Shown piece by piece: positions 40,201 through 55,200 of a DNA stretch of 64,000 nucleotides; position 1 is the stretch's first letter, and each line of letters opens with the position of its first letter. The DNA is taken from assembly GCA_903813345.2 (NCBI GenBank), contig CAIIXF020000012.1, forward strand, positions 29,400,684 to 29,464,683. The letters are read 5' to 3'. Position numbers and translations under genes: made by a program. This DNA comes from Owenia fusiformis (Eukaryota; Annelida; Polychaeta; Sabellida; Oweniidae). The notes under the pieces are model-generated. The model saw only the letters and a list, made by a program, of their open reading frames with translations, was not told the DNA's origin and did not search any database.

Positions 40201-43200
40201 TAGGCTTGCACCAACCTGAAAATCCATTTGCACCCACTTGAAAATGAGAAAAATCATGAAAAACTAGCATATTTTGACCAATTTTGGTCTGAATTGTGAA
40301 AATGAGAATTTTGCACCCACCTGAGAAAAAATCCTGAGGAGATCACTGGTAAGCTATTAAAGGAACGTTTGTCTTTTACGAACAATATTGGCAAGTGCTG
40401 AGAGTGTTCCATATATACAGGTTTAAACTGTATTGTTATTTTTAACCATGTACATAGATTTAATTGGATGCTTTTATTTTAGAAGTATGGATTATCTGGT
40501 TACCATGGTGACAACAAAACAGAAGATGATCTCGACAACATCCTGGCCTCGAACAATTCAGCTTCAGACAAGGTATAATTACAGGAGATATTACTTTTAT
40601 TATCCCATCGAACGAAGTTCGGAGGGATATAGGGAACACCTCCGTCCGTCCGTCCGTCCATCCGTCCGTCCGTACGTACGTCCGTCCGTACGTACGTCCG
40701 TCCGTCTGTCCGTCCGTCCGGGCAATAACTCAAATACCGTTGGCCCGATTTTGTTCATATTTTGTACACATATACCCTATGGGGGTAGAAGTTCTGCTCG
40801 AAAGCTGATTTTCAAAATGGCCGCTCATTTCAAAATGGCGGCCATTTTAGTGACGATTTTACAGTAATTAAGGTGCAATATGTAAAACTGTAATAGCAAT
40901 ATGTTTTAAATGTGTAAAAAATTATAAAGGACATTAATAATGCTACAAATGTAGATATTAAAGAAGCACATGGCAGCCATCTTGAAAAATGGCGGCCTTT
41001 TCTCGTCATTTTACGATTTTTGCTGTAACTCAAAAAGTAGTGGAGCGATTTTGTTCATATTTGGTATGTGAATACTATAAGCATTGCACACTGTCTAAAG
41101 ACACTTTTGGTAGAAGGCGGCCATTTTTCAAAATGGCCGCCATTTTAACATATTTTACTATAACTCGAAAAGTAGTGGAGCGATTTTGTTCATATTTTGT
41201 ATATATGTAAATGGCACACTGTCCTATGACACTTTAGGTAGAAGGCGGCCATTTTTAAAAAAATTTGAAAAATGGCCGCCATTTTAACATATTTTTTACT
41301 ATTACTTGAAAAGTAGTGGAGCGATTTTGTTCATATTTGGCATGTGAATACTATAAGCATGGCACACTGTCCTATGACACTTTTGGTAGAAGGCGGCCAT
41401 TTTGAAAACAATTTTGAAAAATGGCCGCCATTTTAACGTATTTTACTATAACTCGAAAAGTATTGGAGCGATTTTGTTCATATTTGATATGTGAATACTT
41501 TAAGCATGGCACATTGTCTCATAAAACTTAAGGGAGTAGTCGGCCATTTTGAAAAATGGCCACCATTTTTATGTGTGTTATTTTACAAGTACATGTGCGA
41601 TTTTTTTAAAATTTTAGAGGTGGCTACTTAAAAGCATATTATTTTTTCTGATGACAACTTGGCTAGTGAGCGACCATTTTGAAAATGGTGGCCTTTCTGG
41701 TGTGTTGTTTTATATGATATTTGCGCTTCATTTGTAAAAATGCCAGCCATTTCTGTTCGATGGGATTCGCTACGCTTTGGCGTTGCCGTTGTTCTGGTTT
41801 CTCATTTAAGAGGAGGACATTCTATCCCAGAATTCATAGATGAATCTATCTCAATGTAAAGATCAACCTATAGAGGTTTATCTTGATATGGAGACAGGAT
41901 CATCTATGAATTCTGGGATGTTACCATCTCTTTTGTGTATATGGATCAGGAGTTCATGTCTAGTTCCCAGAATATATTCAGAATGTGTGGAGGTGGCGCC
42001 ACCTTTTCCCCTCAACATCAACCTAAAGTGTAAATACAATCACAGAAATTCAAATGAAATAATCAAACCATATAAGATACCAACATGATACTAAAGTGAA
42101 TTCAAAGCAATGTGAACAAAATCCTTCTAAAAGAGTCAAATATTAACTTTTGTCTAAATTCAAGGATTTTTTTTATAAGTCAGTTCCTATTGATTCAGAG
42201 ACAGTTAATGAGATACAAGATGAAAATACTAATCTAAATTAACTTGCTCGCATGTAAACCTTGCATGTTGTATATTGTAAACATCCACTCGCTCACAATT
42301 TGAAAAATAGGTGCACAAAATAATGACAGACAAAAAAACAGGATTTGAGCGAATTGCCATTTCATTATGCTTCATTGCTTCACCAAAAATACCTGTGCAT
42401 CTTGATATGTTTAATTTATTTTTTGACACATCAACAATGACACATCAACAATGTATTCTTTGAGTTTGCCTTATTCACGTCTTGTGTCACAATCGCAATC
42501 ATCAATTTTCCCACTGTTTTCTTCAAAAAGGTGGAAAATTGGGACGTTACCTTGGATCGGTTGGTGAATATAAATTCTTGTCATGTTACTAAGGTAACAA
42601 AAGCTCAGTTTTATATGTTGTCATGGCAACAGTATTATGATTGGTTGCTGTGTTAGGCTATTGGCCAATGATGTTCATCTGTTATGCTTTTTATGTCCAG
42701 TTGTATTTTCTTTAGTTCAGACTGTAACACATCAGTTTATTTTTTTGTTTGTTTTCTTTGATTTCAACACATTTTGATTATTTTGGTTCAACCCAATTAT
42801 TTTATTCTTGCAATTTATTTTTAATTTGCTGCTAAACCAATTAATTTATATTCAGTTTACACAATTAACAGTTAATTAATCTCTCATAATTTTGCATACA
42901 ATCTTTGACTCTTCAATCTCTCTTAAATTCTTTGAACAAAAGACTAAACATAAATTCTAGTAACATATTTATTTAAAGTTTCTTTGCATTGCATATCTTT
43001 TTGACATATTTGATTCAAGCTACCGCAATGAGCTACATCGTTATGAGTGTAGGCATTTAAAGATATATCTTATAAGCGACAGTATATTGCCCAGAGATAA
43101 TATTTCCCATAATTTTATATTGTAATTTAAAGGACTTGACATAATTCACTATTATTTAAAAATAATCTCAGGTATATTCTTAAAATTGTCAACATAACCC

Positions 43201-46200
43201 ATATCACCCCGAGGACTGGGTATAATGATTTAAGGAATCATACTTGTACATAAGCAAAAGAGTCAGCTTAGAGATACATGTGCATGTTGAAATTAACATG
43301 CACATGCTGCAATTAACATGCACATGTCAAAATTAATATGTACATGTTGAAATTAACATGTACATATCGAAATTAACATGTACATGTTGAAATTAACATG
43401 TACTTGTCAAATTTAACATGTTATCTACATACACATTTGATGATGTTACAGTTTTGCAGTGTCCAATTGTTGAAATAAAATGTATATTGTTGTTTATACA
43501 TGTATATTGCTTTTCATAGTGTATATTGCTGTGTATAATATAAATATATATTGGTGTGTACAATGACTATAATTGTGTTATATAACAATATGTTATAAAG
43601 ATAGGTCCTTTCTACATGTCTTATCTAAATAAAACATAATGTAAACATTTATTTAATATAAGTTTATTAGATGTATGGGAAGTCAAGTTGAGGCTAGAGG
43701 CACCTGTATGAATGCAGTCTTATATTAAGAGATAACCAATTATATGTATGTTTTGGAGATGCATGTTATAACCTTCAAAGCTAGGAGTTGAATTGCACTT
43801 TTAGGCCAAGACATTTATTAATTACATAGTTTGAATTGCACTTTTAGGCCAAGGCAAATATTGGAGCAGAACGTCATCAGACTAGGAGTCATTCGGAGGG
43901 GAGCATAGATTTATTATCTCCCACATCATTTAAATCTCTGGAGGCTTTACTTGAATCTCTTCCCGAGACGTCAATAGATGGCGATGATGTCCTCGATGAT
44001 GAAAATGAGGCTGATGATGATGTACCTGTTACAAAGATTGATGCAGATGATGACGACTACCACGAGGAAGTCGTTGAAGTGATAAAGGACTATGAGAATA
44101 TACTTTTCATGTCAAGTACTAAGAAAAAGTCTAATAATGGTCAAAATGGTCAAGCTAGTAATAGGGACACTAAAGTTGAGATTTTAGGACATGACCATAT
44201 GGTTACTAATATCGATGACACACCACACACAAGAGATAATCAAAGAGCATTATCAACAGTTTCAGGTTTATATGATAATTTGGTGTTTGAAAAAGCAAAT
44301 GAAACATACAAGAAATCATCTGAGAAACCAAACAATATAGATTTAGTTACAGGAATCGCCGCATCTGAGTTACCTTCGATCAGTAGTCCAAAGGTGAAAC
44401 CAAGGTTGAAAAAGAATAAAAAGCTCAATTTACCCGACACCGAAATCTCTGAAAAAACTACAGTTGATGCAGTCGTCACTGTTGAAAGTCCCAAAGTGAA
44501 ACCAAGATCAAAGAGAAACAAGAAGTTGTCGAAGATAGAACCTTCACCAGGGGACTCTGATAAAGTCTATACAAGAGTTGAAGCAAATGGAGATGATGGA
44601 AAAATAGTTGCCATAGAAACGGAACAGGGATTGAGTCCTTTGGAGCATAAGCAAATAGAAGAGAGTATTAAACGAAAGCCTGGTTTAGATTCTGAAATAA
44701 AGTCAGGTGATATTGAAAATGAGGCTGTTTCTATAGAAACCAATGAAAAGGAGGCTGATAGAGATTTTCAGAAGGTTTGTCAAGATGTAGTGTTTAATTG
44801 CAACTGTCAATAAGATTTCATGCTGTTAAGCCATTTTCTGAAACAATACAATTCATTGTGACAAAATGTTAGGGATTCTGGTCTTTCAAAGTGGTCACCA
44901 TCCATATTGAAATCTTTTTGACGGGACAAGAATGTACAGATTATCACACTACACATGTCAAGAAAATACAGGGTAACCTGTATGTTTCGTGACATTTCTA
45001 CAGCTGGCAGGTTCTGAAACTTGGTCACCCTGTATGTGCTTCTTTGAATAATGTGTGTCGCACAATACACAGAGTTTTGCTTTTTATTATGTATAATCTG
45101 TGCATTCTTATGCGATTATTCTCATGCTTTCATTTTAGGCGAAATGTAGCTAACAGCATGGATGTGTCTAAAAGCACGCATGATTTGGGAAATGGTGTAC
45201 AAGATGATACAGTAAAACCTGTTTAAGTTTAACACTTAAATTACCTCAAAATAGTTTTCTACTTGGGAGGTGTTCCAGAGATCCATTTTACATTAATTTA
45301 TGAGAATCGTTACTCTGAAAAGTGTTACACGTATGTAGTTGTTCCACTCCCAGAGGCGTTCCACCTTACTGGTTTTACTGTATTAATATTTCAGAACAAT
45401 ATTTAACAGTTTTAGATATCAATAACTGATAAATGAAATATGTCAAATGGATAAAAAAATAATGGGGACATGTATCTCCCCAGGACTTTATTCACCAGTT
45501 ATTGATAAAATGCTTCAATGCTTTTGGGGAACTCCCGGACTATGATTCCTGAGGAAATCTTCGGAATTTTGTCATCTTGGAGTCCTCCTGATTGTAGCCT
45601 GGTAGGAGATGCTATATAACATAACTAACCAAATTGTAGGTACATTTAATTGCCATGCTGATCAAATCAAGTTTCATGTACACTGTATAGGGAAAAAATA
45701 AAAGTAGGGTCATAATCTGTGCAGATTTCTAATGGAAATCTCAATGTGAAAAACATGGAATCTCATTGTGAAATTGGGAAATTCTCTGTGTGAAAAATGT
45801 GAAATCCCGTTGTGAAAAATGTGAAAAATAAGAAAAATGTGAAATCTCAAAGTGAAAATGTGAAATCTCAATGTGAAAAAACAGAATGCTTCCCCATTGA
45901 GAGAGAATTTGATCAGAATGACTTTTATTTTACATATGGAATGTTAACAACATTTTCTTCCAGTGGGTTCTGCATGTGTAGCAAAAGGCTGATTGTCCCA
46001 AGTGGCACTAATGCACCTAATGCCTTCTGTGCTTCTAACTGATACAATTTCAGCTGGGGCACTTGGGAAGAATTCTCCTTTGAAATATAGTTAAAGTTTC
46101 TTATAGTTCCATTGAATTCTCTTATAGGACTATCTTGCGGTTATAGGGGATGTTCTTTATCTTTGACAAATAAGCTGCAAAGCTGAAATAAGCTGCAAAG

Positions 46201-49200
46201 CTCCATACTGACTTTCTGAATGACAGCTATGGTGCAGCCAGCTTCCTGTTAAAAAGATATTTCACCACTGGCTTTAAATAATAAACAAAAATAGATTAAC
46301 TAATGTTAACTTGTCAATTTTGAAGATTTATTTTTTAAAGTTGAGCCCTGTTAACCTGGAGGTCAATAAACATCTTTATTGCCATTATATATATTTAATT
46401 TTTTTTCCAAAATTTTTGACTAGTGATCAGTATGTTGTTCTAATCCATCATGTTTAAATTACACACCCTGTTAGTGCTGCCATCTATAGTGTTTATATTA
46501 AATACCCTGTTGGTGCTGCCATCTATAATGTTTATTTTAAACACCCTGTTGGTGCTGCCATCTATTGTGTTTATATTACATACCCTGTTGGTGCTGCCAT
46601 CTATAGTGTTTATATTAAATACCCTGTTGGTGCTGCCACCTATGATGTTTAATTTAGTCCCCTGTTAGTGCTGCCACCTATTGCACTGTTCACTGTTCCA
46701 GGATTCTGATAGTGAAGACAGTATAGATGGCATTCAAGCATACCTTAATGACGCATTTGATTCAATACTTCTCGATACAAATACACTCCTGGCAAATAAT
46801 ACAGCCGTCCTGGAGGTTTGTCCGTTTCCCCTGGTGTCATTTTAGATGTGATGATTTTGGGAATTTTGGTTTTGCTTCTTTGTATGTACTGAGTAGTTCG
46901 CTGTGCCAGTTTTTTTTTGACTTATAGACTTTTTGATACTATAATTATTAGTAATCATTTTATCTCTAAATATTAAATCTTTTACTTTGTTGTGCCTTAG
47001 TACACGTTGAGTCTGTGTGTGCCGTATTTAAAAATAACATTTACATTGAAAGTCTGTTTTACTATTTATGATTGTTTGTTGTTGAAAGAGATCTTCATTT
47101 TTTTTGTGATTAATGTTTAAACCTGCTTCCTCTCAAAAAAGTATTTATACAAGTTTTGCATGTATTATGTAACATATTTCAATACATATCCATTTATAAA
47201 AATGGAAATCTGTTTGAAGAATTGCAAAATACTATATTATATTTTTTTTATGGTGATCAATTACATCTTGAATCTTGAAAAATTGAATCTTGAAGCAATA
47301 GTTTGACGTATTCTATCTTAACTAGACAGTGGTGTGGTTACTAGACTGTAGTGTGGTACCTAGACTTTGGTGTGGTAACTAGAATGTGGTGTGGTCTCTC
47401 TGTGGTAGCTTTAGAAATGCTTTTCTATTTGGGCACATTTGGTGTGGTAGACTAGGATATATTGCACATTTAACTCTAGACTTTGTAAATGCATTTAATG
47501 TGGACTTTTTATATCCTAAGATTTCGGTCATAATGTTAGCTGCATAATTATAATATTTTATGAACACAACATTAATGTTTTGTTATTATGTATCCATGAT
47601 AGAATTTGGAAACTTTAAGTCACATGCAGTTTGAATTATGTATATTATTTTTAACAATATTAATATGAAAAGGCTTTTCAGGATGCTCCCATACCAGAGT
47701 ATGCTTATTTTTACAATTTCTCTTTTTGTGTTGTTAGAGTTATGAAAAGGATAAAGAGGTTTCCATGGCGACAGAACCATTCCCAAGACCAGTAACAATT
47801 AAGGTAATTAAGTACCATGAATTGGGTATATCATCATATCAAAGTTTATCATATAATAGCATTAAAGTGAGAGTTAGATATATAATTCACATTTTTAAGA
47901 AATTGCCTCAGTTTCAAGATCTCAGTCTCAACATTTCTTGTCATGTCCATTTCCTAAAAATTGCCAAATCAAACTTAATACTAAGGAAATCAAGATTTAA
48001 CATACTTCAAATTAGGGCCGTGCCATTCGACCGGAATCGGTCCGAACCGCGGACTTTTGTTAAAATACCGGAATTCGGAATTTTAATATCATGTTCCGAA
48101 GGGTTTCGGAACAATATCGGACCCTTACCTTAGTACTTGCTTTGAATCGTTAATATCCGTGACCATTGTTCCTCCAGTGATGTTTTCCTTCAAACTACAT
48201 CCAATTTGCATGTGTATTACTCGCATAAACAAAATAAATAGCGGAGAAATCAACAGAAATCAAGTTTTGTTTTACGAACTTTGACCTTCGGATTTCATTG
48301 GAAGTAGGAATCGACGGGGCGAAAATACTCATAGATAAATGAATAAATTTACTTTTCCATGACGTCTTACAATCTAACAGCGTTAATTAATTACATTTTA
48401 ACTCTTACAATATCAGATTAATTGATTTAGAAGAAATTGACAGGAAAGGTAAGTGTTAACCTGACAAACTTGGACGACGATATCGTCATGATCGCCGTCG
48501 AACTCACTCATACATAATTATTTTCATTTGTGAACCAAAAGGGGTTCCGAAAGTTCCGATTCCGTGAGACCAAGTTCCGGTTCCGATTCCGAACCGTCCG
48601 AACCGGTTCCGGCACAGCCCTACTTCAAATATAGCATATCAATATTTCTATTCTCTTGATTTTTAAAAACTTATTGCAAACGACAAATATAGTTGAGTGA
48701 GAAAGTAACCATGCACTGATTATAAGATCAGATGTATAATTTATCAAAACTGAATAATATTAGATATATCATATATAAATGAATGATATCAATCCATTAA
48801 TCACTGTTTTAACCCTTTGTTTTGTTTTTCAGAAGCCTGTTCCTATGGTAACAGAGAGTAATACCATCCCAGATAAGATTATTTTGAAGGTAGGTAACCA
48901 TTACAATTACCAAAACAAGACATTGTTTCTGTGGCTAAAGTATTCGGGACTTTAGTCATCTTTGTGTTTTGAGTATAAAAAAGACTTGACTTTATAATGA
49001 CAATCTTCCTGATGATTTTGTTCAGCTTTTGATAATGACAGAAGAGAGCAGAGGAGGTGAGTAGCTCCCATAATTATTAGCCATTACTTGTTACTGATGA
49101 ATATTCATGAGCACTTCCTACATGGTCCTACATGCTTTATATTGAACTATCACATGATATTCAAAATGATGGAAATAATAAGTTGGACAATTTTCGCCTT

Positions 49201-52200
49201 TCTTTCTCAAAGTCCATCACTTCTATGAGTAGTTACGCATAATACAAGTGATTTACTTTTAGATTTTAAACAAAATGAAATTAATCCAAGTGTTTTCTTT
49301 TATCAAAAAAATGTTATATTGGAGAAATTAAAGAAAAACTGACAATCTTTGACACAACACGGGAATTCTGTTTTTTAGAAAATTAGCTTTAATTTTTTAA
49401 ATCAAAATTCTTCACTACAGTGCATTTTTTCCATACAAGGGTGGGGAGGAATTTTCCTGCTGAAAGTTAAAAACAAACCTACCCCCTCATAAAAAGCTTG
49501 TACCACGATATGTAAAATGTTATTTTTGTTCTGTGATGGAATTATGTAAGTTTACAATTTTGAATTTAATTTTTGTCTTTGTGATGGGCTCTAATTAACT
49601 TCAAAATTAAGACAGTTCGTTGTATAAGAATGGGTTACACTAACATGATGAACAGTTCGATATTCAATATAATTGCTGGAATTAGAAAATCTGACAGCTG
49701 TTACCTGTTAGAAAATGTTACACCTGGGGAGGAAATTTGACAAACTTATTCCCATTCTTAAAATACCATGACAATTATTACATTTTACAAAGAAACAGGG
49801 TGAAAAATAGTGGAATTAGCGAGATATAACATAAACCAAAGTGTAGTTAACACGCTAAATTGTTCAAAAATGCTAGAAAATCAGACACTTTATTCAAAAT
49901 TTACAGAAATGATGCAAGCAGACATACACATTAAACCTCAACCAGATCATTTTCCCTTTAATCTCAAAATCAAAAATTTTCATTAATTGTCTATTTCTAC
50001 TAATTTTTATTTCTGTCAATCATTCGGAGAGTCACTAAATTAATAATATAAAACCTAAATTATGATCCTAATGTTATGTAACTCTGAGACATCCCAAGAC
50101 ATTTTTAATTCATATATACATTTACTTGGATTGAAGGTCGTAATTAAAATAAATTGTGACATATGACAAGTCTGAAGGGTGTGATTCCATTGAAATTATC
50201 TCATAAGATGTGACTTGAATTTCATTACGTTAAGAGGTGAAGAAGGCATCTATATTTATCATACATATGACATGATGTAATATTATCAGATTTAATTAAC
50301 ATACGATCATTGTCTGTTAATTAAAGTTTTAAGAGAACTTTGTCATCTCAATACTAAGCTGTTTAAGTATTATAAAGTAGCACATTTGAAATAGAGACTA
50401 GAGTTAAAATGGCTGAACGGAGAAATAGAAAAGTTGATAGGGGAATACCGAAAGATTTATTAGATATCTCTTTGATGGTGAATCGTCCTAGCAACGTAAC
50501 TGAATATAAACGCGAGTGCCAGAGAGTAGATGTTAATGTGGAAGACCTTAGAGAAGTTTTTCAAAAAGGTGCGCAGAGAAATGAAGAAAAGAGCCAGACT
50601 GAGACTTTAGTTAAAACTCAACGGATTGTCAAGACTTATCTCCCTGTTAAAACCAAGGATGATGTCACAAAGACATGTGATGTCATAGAGACTTGTGATG
50701 TCATTGAGAGCGAGCTTAGAGCTAAAAATAATCGAGGAATTTCAGTATACCAGGATGCTGCACCAATTAAGGAATCTAGTGCTCACCTGAGAAAATGCCT
50801 ACCTGACCTTGTCCAGTCAACCCATGTAAGCAAACACAGCTATGTTAATTGGCTACCAGGTAGTAACTCAACTGGTAAAAATAGCCAAGATAGCCCACGT
50901 AAGAATTATGGAGCCTGGTCAACACATTCCAGTAGAAGTGAAAGTAGCAGTGATACGACAGAAGAACCATGTAATAGTGAGAGCCCAGTTGAAGTTAGGA
51001 GTAACGAGAGTTTGTATGCCACACAGGGTAGCGCAGTTGGCCATACAGGAAATACTGGGCTGGTTTATAGGACGCTACGTCGGGGAACTGTAGTTGAGGA
51101 GAAACCACAGACATATCAGCATTTGAAGAATCTGTTCGAACGTAATCCTGATAGCCGTGGGAAACCTCGAACACCAGGTGGCTCTGTAAAACAGAAATCG
51201 AAACGCAATTGTCACCCTGGCATCACAGATGTCTTTAATCCAAAGGACGAGCCATCTGAATATGGATGCGCAATAAACAATAAGGAAAATGAAGGAAAAA
51301 CAAAATGGCGGATAGTACCTGCAAAACCAGAGACATTTCAGCAGGAAATCGAGGAAATATTTGGACCATATGAAAATGAGGCTACATCTGCACCAGCAGA
51401 CGACACGTCTTTTCAAATCATCCCGGCAGTGAATGGAAGATCAGTTTGTGATGAACTTGACGATTTATTTAATATATCTACAAATGGTTATGAAAGCGAA
51501 ACTGAAGATTACAGTACTGAAATAAAAGATGGTGCTTACTTAGCACTAATTCCTGACGACCTTGAAAAAGACCCAGCATGCAACAGCGACGTGCATATTG
51601 GTCTAAAACCAAGTGATATTCTCAAGCAACAACGTTCTAAGCGATCTTTGAGTGTAACATCCGAGACTGACAGATCATCCTCTAATGATACATATTTCAA
51701 TGAGTCTGTCAATCGCAATAGTTTCTCTCTACAAAATGATCTTTCAATTGATGAACTAACCGTGAATAATTCCCTTGTACACACACCAAATACACGCCCC
51801 ATCGATAGCCAATCAGATACCACATATGCAAGAAGTAGGTATTTCTCTGACATTCCTGCTGCAAGGAAGGCAAAATCGTACAATGGGAATGACTACGCTT
51901 CTTCAACAGTCAATGTTTCGTCCGATTCGTATCACAATGGTAAATCCTCGTGGAAAATTGTCACACCTCGCCAAAAGTCAATCCGAGATGAGATCGATGA
52001 CATTTTCAGAGGACTAGATGAGAATAGCACTGAATATTCAAATTATAATCAGTCTATTAAGTCAGTTCAAGATCGTATTGAGGACATTTTCTCAGGCAGT
52101 CAACAAGTTGAAGAACCATTCAGCGAAATTGGAAAAAATAAACAGAATTACAAACGAATCAGATCACCACGACAGAATACTCGTAAGGGTATTACTAATC

Positions 52201-55200
52201 TGAAAGATTTATTTGGTCCTGTTGCCATAGAAACAACTTGTAGTAATAAAGACATCGATGTGTTCAGTAGCCCTATGACTGCACGTCGCTACAAAGCGAG
52301 GCACAACACGTACATTAGTCTGAACAATGGAGATGTCAGCTCTCGTGCCAGCACCCCAGACAGAGCTGAAGATTCTGAGACATTGAACATGAGGGTGGAG
52401 TTAAAAGATGGGGACCTCCTCAGAGAGTACAGCTCCACTGAGTCTATTTATACCCACTTTAGACATGATGTAAGTACCCTTGACAACCAAAGTTACCATG
52501 GTACCCAGCAGAGTTACCATGGCAACCAGCAGAATTGCCATGGCAAGCATATGTCTAAGCGCCCTCTGAAGGGTATTATAGCAAAGTCCACACAAGGAGT
52601 GATACAAAGGCCTGACCCCCCACACAAGAGGGTGCGTTTCAACCCAAAGGTTTGTACAGAAGGTTGCATGAAGATAATTTGCAGGAATGACACATGGGTG
52701 ATGTTCAATGACACATGAATTGTGTCAAAGGACACTTGGGTTGAATACAATGACACAGGTTGTGTTTTTCGATACATGGGTTGTTTCAAGTAATGAATTT
52801 GTTATACCGAATAAGATAAGATATGGGTTGTGTTTAGTGACACATAGGTTGTGTCTAATGACACATAGGTTGTGTCTAATGACACATAGGTTGTGTGTGC
52901 GTGGGTGTTTGGTTAAGGTGAGCTCTCCCGTACCCCTAGCTGTGTTGCTTTACAAACAAGCATCTTTATATCATCACTATTTAAAATGGTGTTTGTAACG
53001 GAGCATGTGGAAACCGTTTTGTTGGACTTCTCGACAATAGTGAATACATGTACTCTAAAGATTGAGACATTTAATTTAATCTTTATTCTTTTTACGCCAG
53101 TTTATAAACCTATTTCTTTAAAAAATGAGAGAGTGATTTGTTTGTTTCTTTGGTTTACTCAGAGAACATGGTGGTTTTCTGTTTGCATGGTTGGTGTTTG
53201 CTGAACTTTCACTTCAATACCAATTATAACATTAGTAAAACAATTGGAGCATTTCAATAAGGGTCTAGGGAAAGCATGAAATTGAGTTAAAATGATTATT
53301 TAAAGTTAGCAGGTTGTAGTATAAAGATTAATTTTATAAAAGTAGTATAATCACCAAGTTTCATTTAGATATTTCTAAAATCATTACTGAGCTAATTAGA
53401 ATTTTATTTTGTATATTTTGAGAATAAGTATAATTTAAGGTTTATATCATTGTCAGATATTGTCATCAGTGGAATAGAATTTTTATTGAAATCAATTGAA
53501 TCAATTTGCTTTCCTGTAGCCGGAGGTTCATCTTATAAAGCCCAACCCCAAGCACACACAACACCAAAATGTTGTAACTGGCTTAAATGGCTCAGTGCCT
53601 ATAGATGGCTCTGTTTTCCAAGATGGCGAATATGCCAATATTGACCAAGATGAAGATATGCAAACGACTGTTGCTGACCTTATTCACTACCATACACAGG
53701 TAATTATTCACTACCATACACAGGTAATTATTCACTACCATACACAGGTAATTATTCTCTACCATATATAGGCCCATTCAATACCATACACAGGTAATTA
53801 TTCACTACCATACACAGGTAATTATTCTCTACCATATATAGGCCCATTCAATACCATACACAGGTAATTATTCACTACCATACATAGGCCCATTCACTAC
53901 CATACGCAGGTAATTATTCACTACCATACATAGGCCCATTCAATACCATACGCAGGTAATTATTCACTACCATACATAGGCCCATTCAATACCATAAAAA
54001 TTTAAATGTTCACTTCCATACATACATACTATGCATGCATTTAGTCATCATCATTCTACACGTAGTTCTCATTTCACATGGAGCCCTCATTCTACCATTC
54101 TAGATTCATTAATCATTCTACATATACATGTATTCTATATTTATTCATCATTCTAGATATAGTCTAGATAATAGTCTAGATAATAACTTTTTTTTATTAT
54201 ATTATATCTTTATTTCTTTATATTATATCTTTTATTATAATCCCCTCAATTGATCAAAAAGAAGAGATCAAAAGGTATTTGAAGGGATTAGTTTCGATTG
54301 AATATTACATTGAAGCTAAAGAACTAATCTGCAGCCATTTAAAATGTTGGTCCATACTTGGTCAACAATGAAGTTCAAGAAAATTTTCGTATATAGGAAA
54401 TCATATTTATGAAAATGATCTGGTTGTCTTGGAGAGCTCAAAAGAGTGCAGATGAAGCTATCTTTTAAGGAGATAAGTCAAATGAATGTGTCTAAAGATA
54501 AAACCAAGTACTAGTTCTGATTCAACAACTAGGAACTCATCTTTTTTATTATTGTATTCACACAGTCTAGTAGTTTATGCCGTCAGTTTTTTAATCTCGA
54601 ATTCAAATAAAACAACATTTGTTCAATTGTAACATTAACTCTGTTCAAAAAGTTTCTTATTAATGACTGGATTCCCTCCATGACATCATTTTCTAACGCC
54701 TCCCTACTTCTTAACAAAGTCCCACTAACTTAATTAGCTGATTAAATTTAAGGATTCTTACGCAACATGATCTAGTAATTAATTGTTTGTGGTAATGATA
54801 CTTTGTCCCATATGGTACCACATATAGTTATTAATTACCAACAAGGGGTAAAGGGTGGACAATATGCAAATCCAAAAATCTGTTGACACGTCCGTGGGAG
54901 GATTCCATATGGATGCGACTGAAATATGTAGATTGTTAGAGGGTTTATTTAATAATATGTCCAAGGAGAATATGGCCTAGATAATGCGGATATGTTTTTA
55001 TTTGAACATTCAGGTATGTCATATAGCGTGCTTAAATTTACAATTAATGCACTATTCATTTGTCATAAAAGTTGATCATTTTGTTTAGCATCATCAGGAA
55101 GTATTGTCATTTGAATGAGATTGAAATAGATTGAAATGTTATTTATTGTATAAATGCGTATTACTATTTAGGTAAGTTGTATTTACTGTATATGTACTGT

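Noticed and set aside
40433-40867. 144-codon plus-strand frame beginning before exon 6
   Set aside because: It passes through the exon donor into a CCGT microsatellite (VRPSVRPSVRP), so the length is an artefact; only 40483-40572 fits the gene.
53592-53777. Repeated minus-strand frame YLCMVVNN
   Set aside because: It is the antisense of the exon 13 minisatellite.
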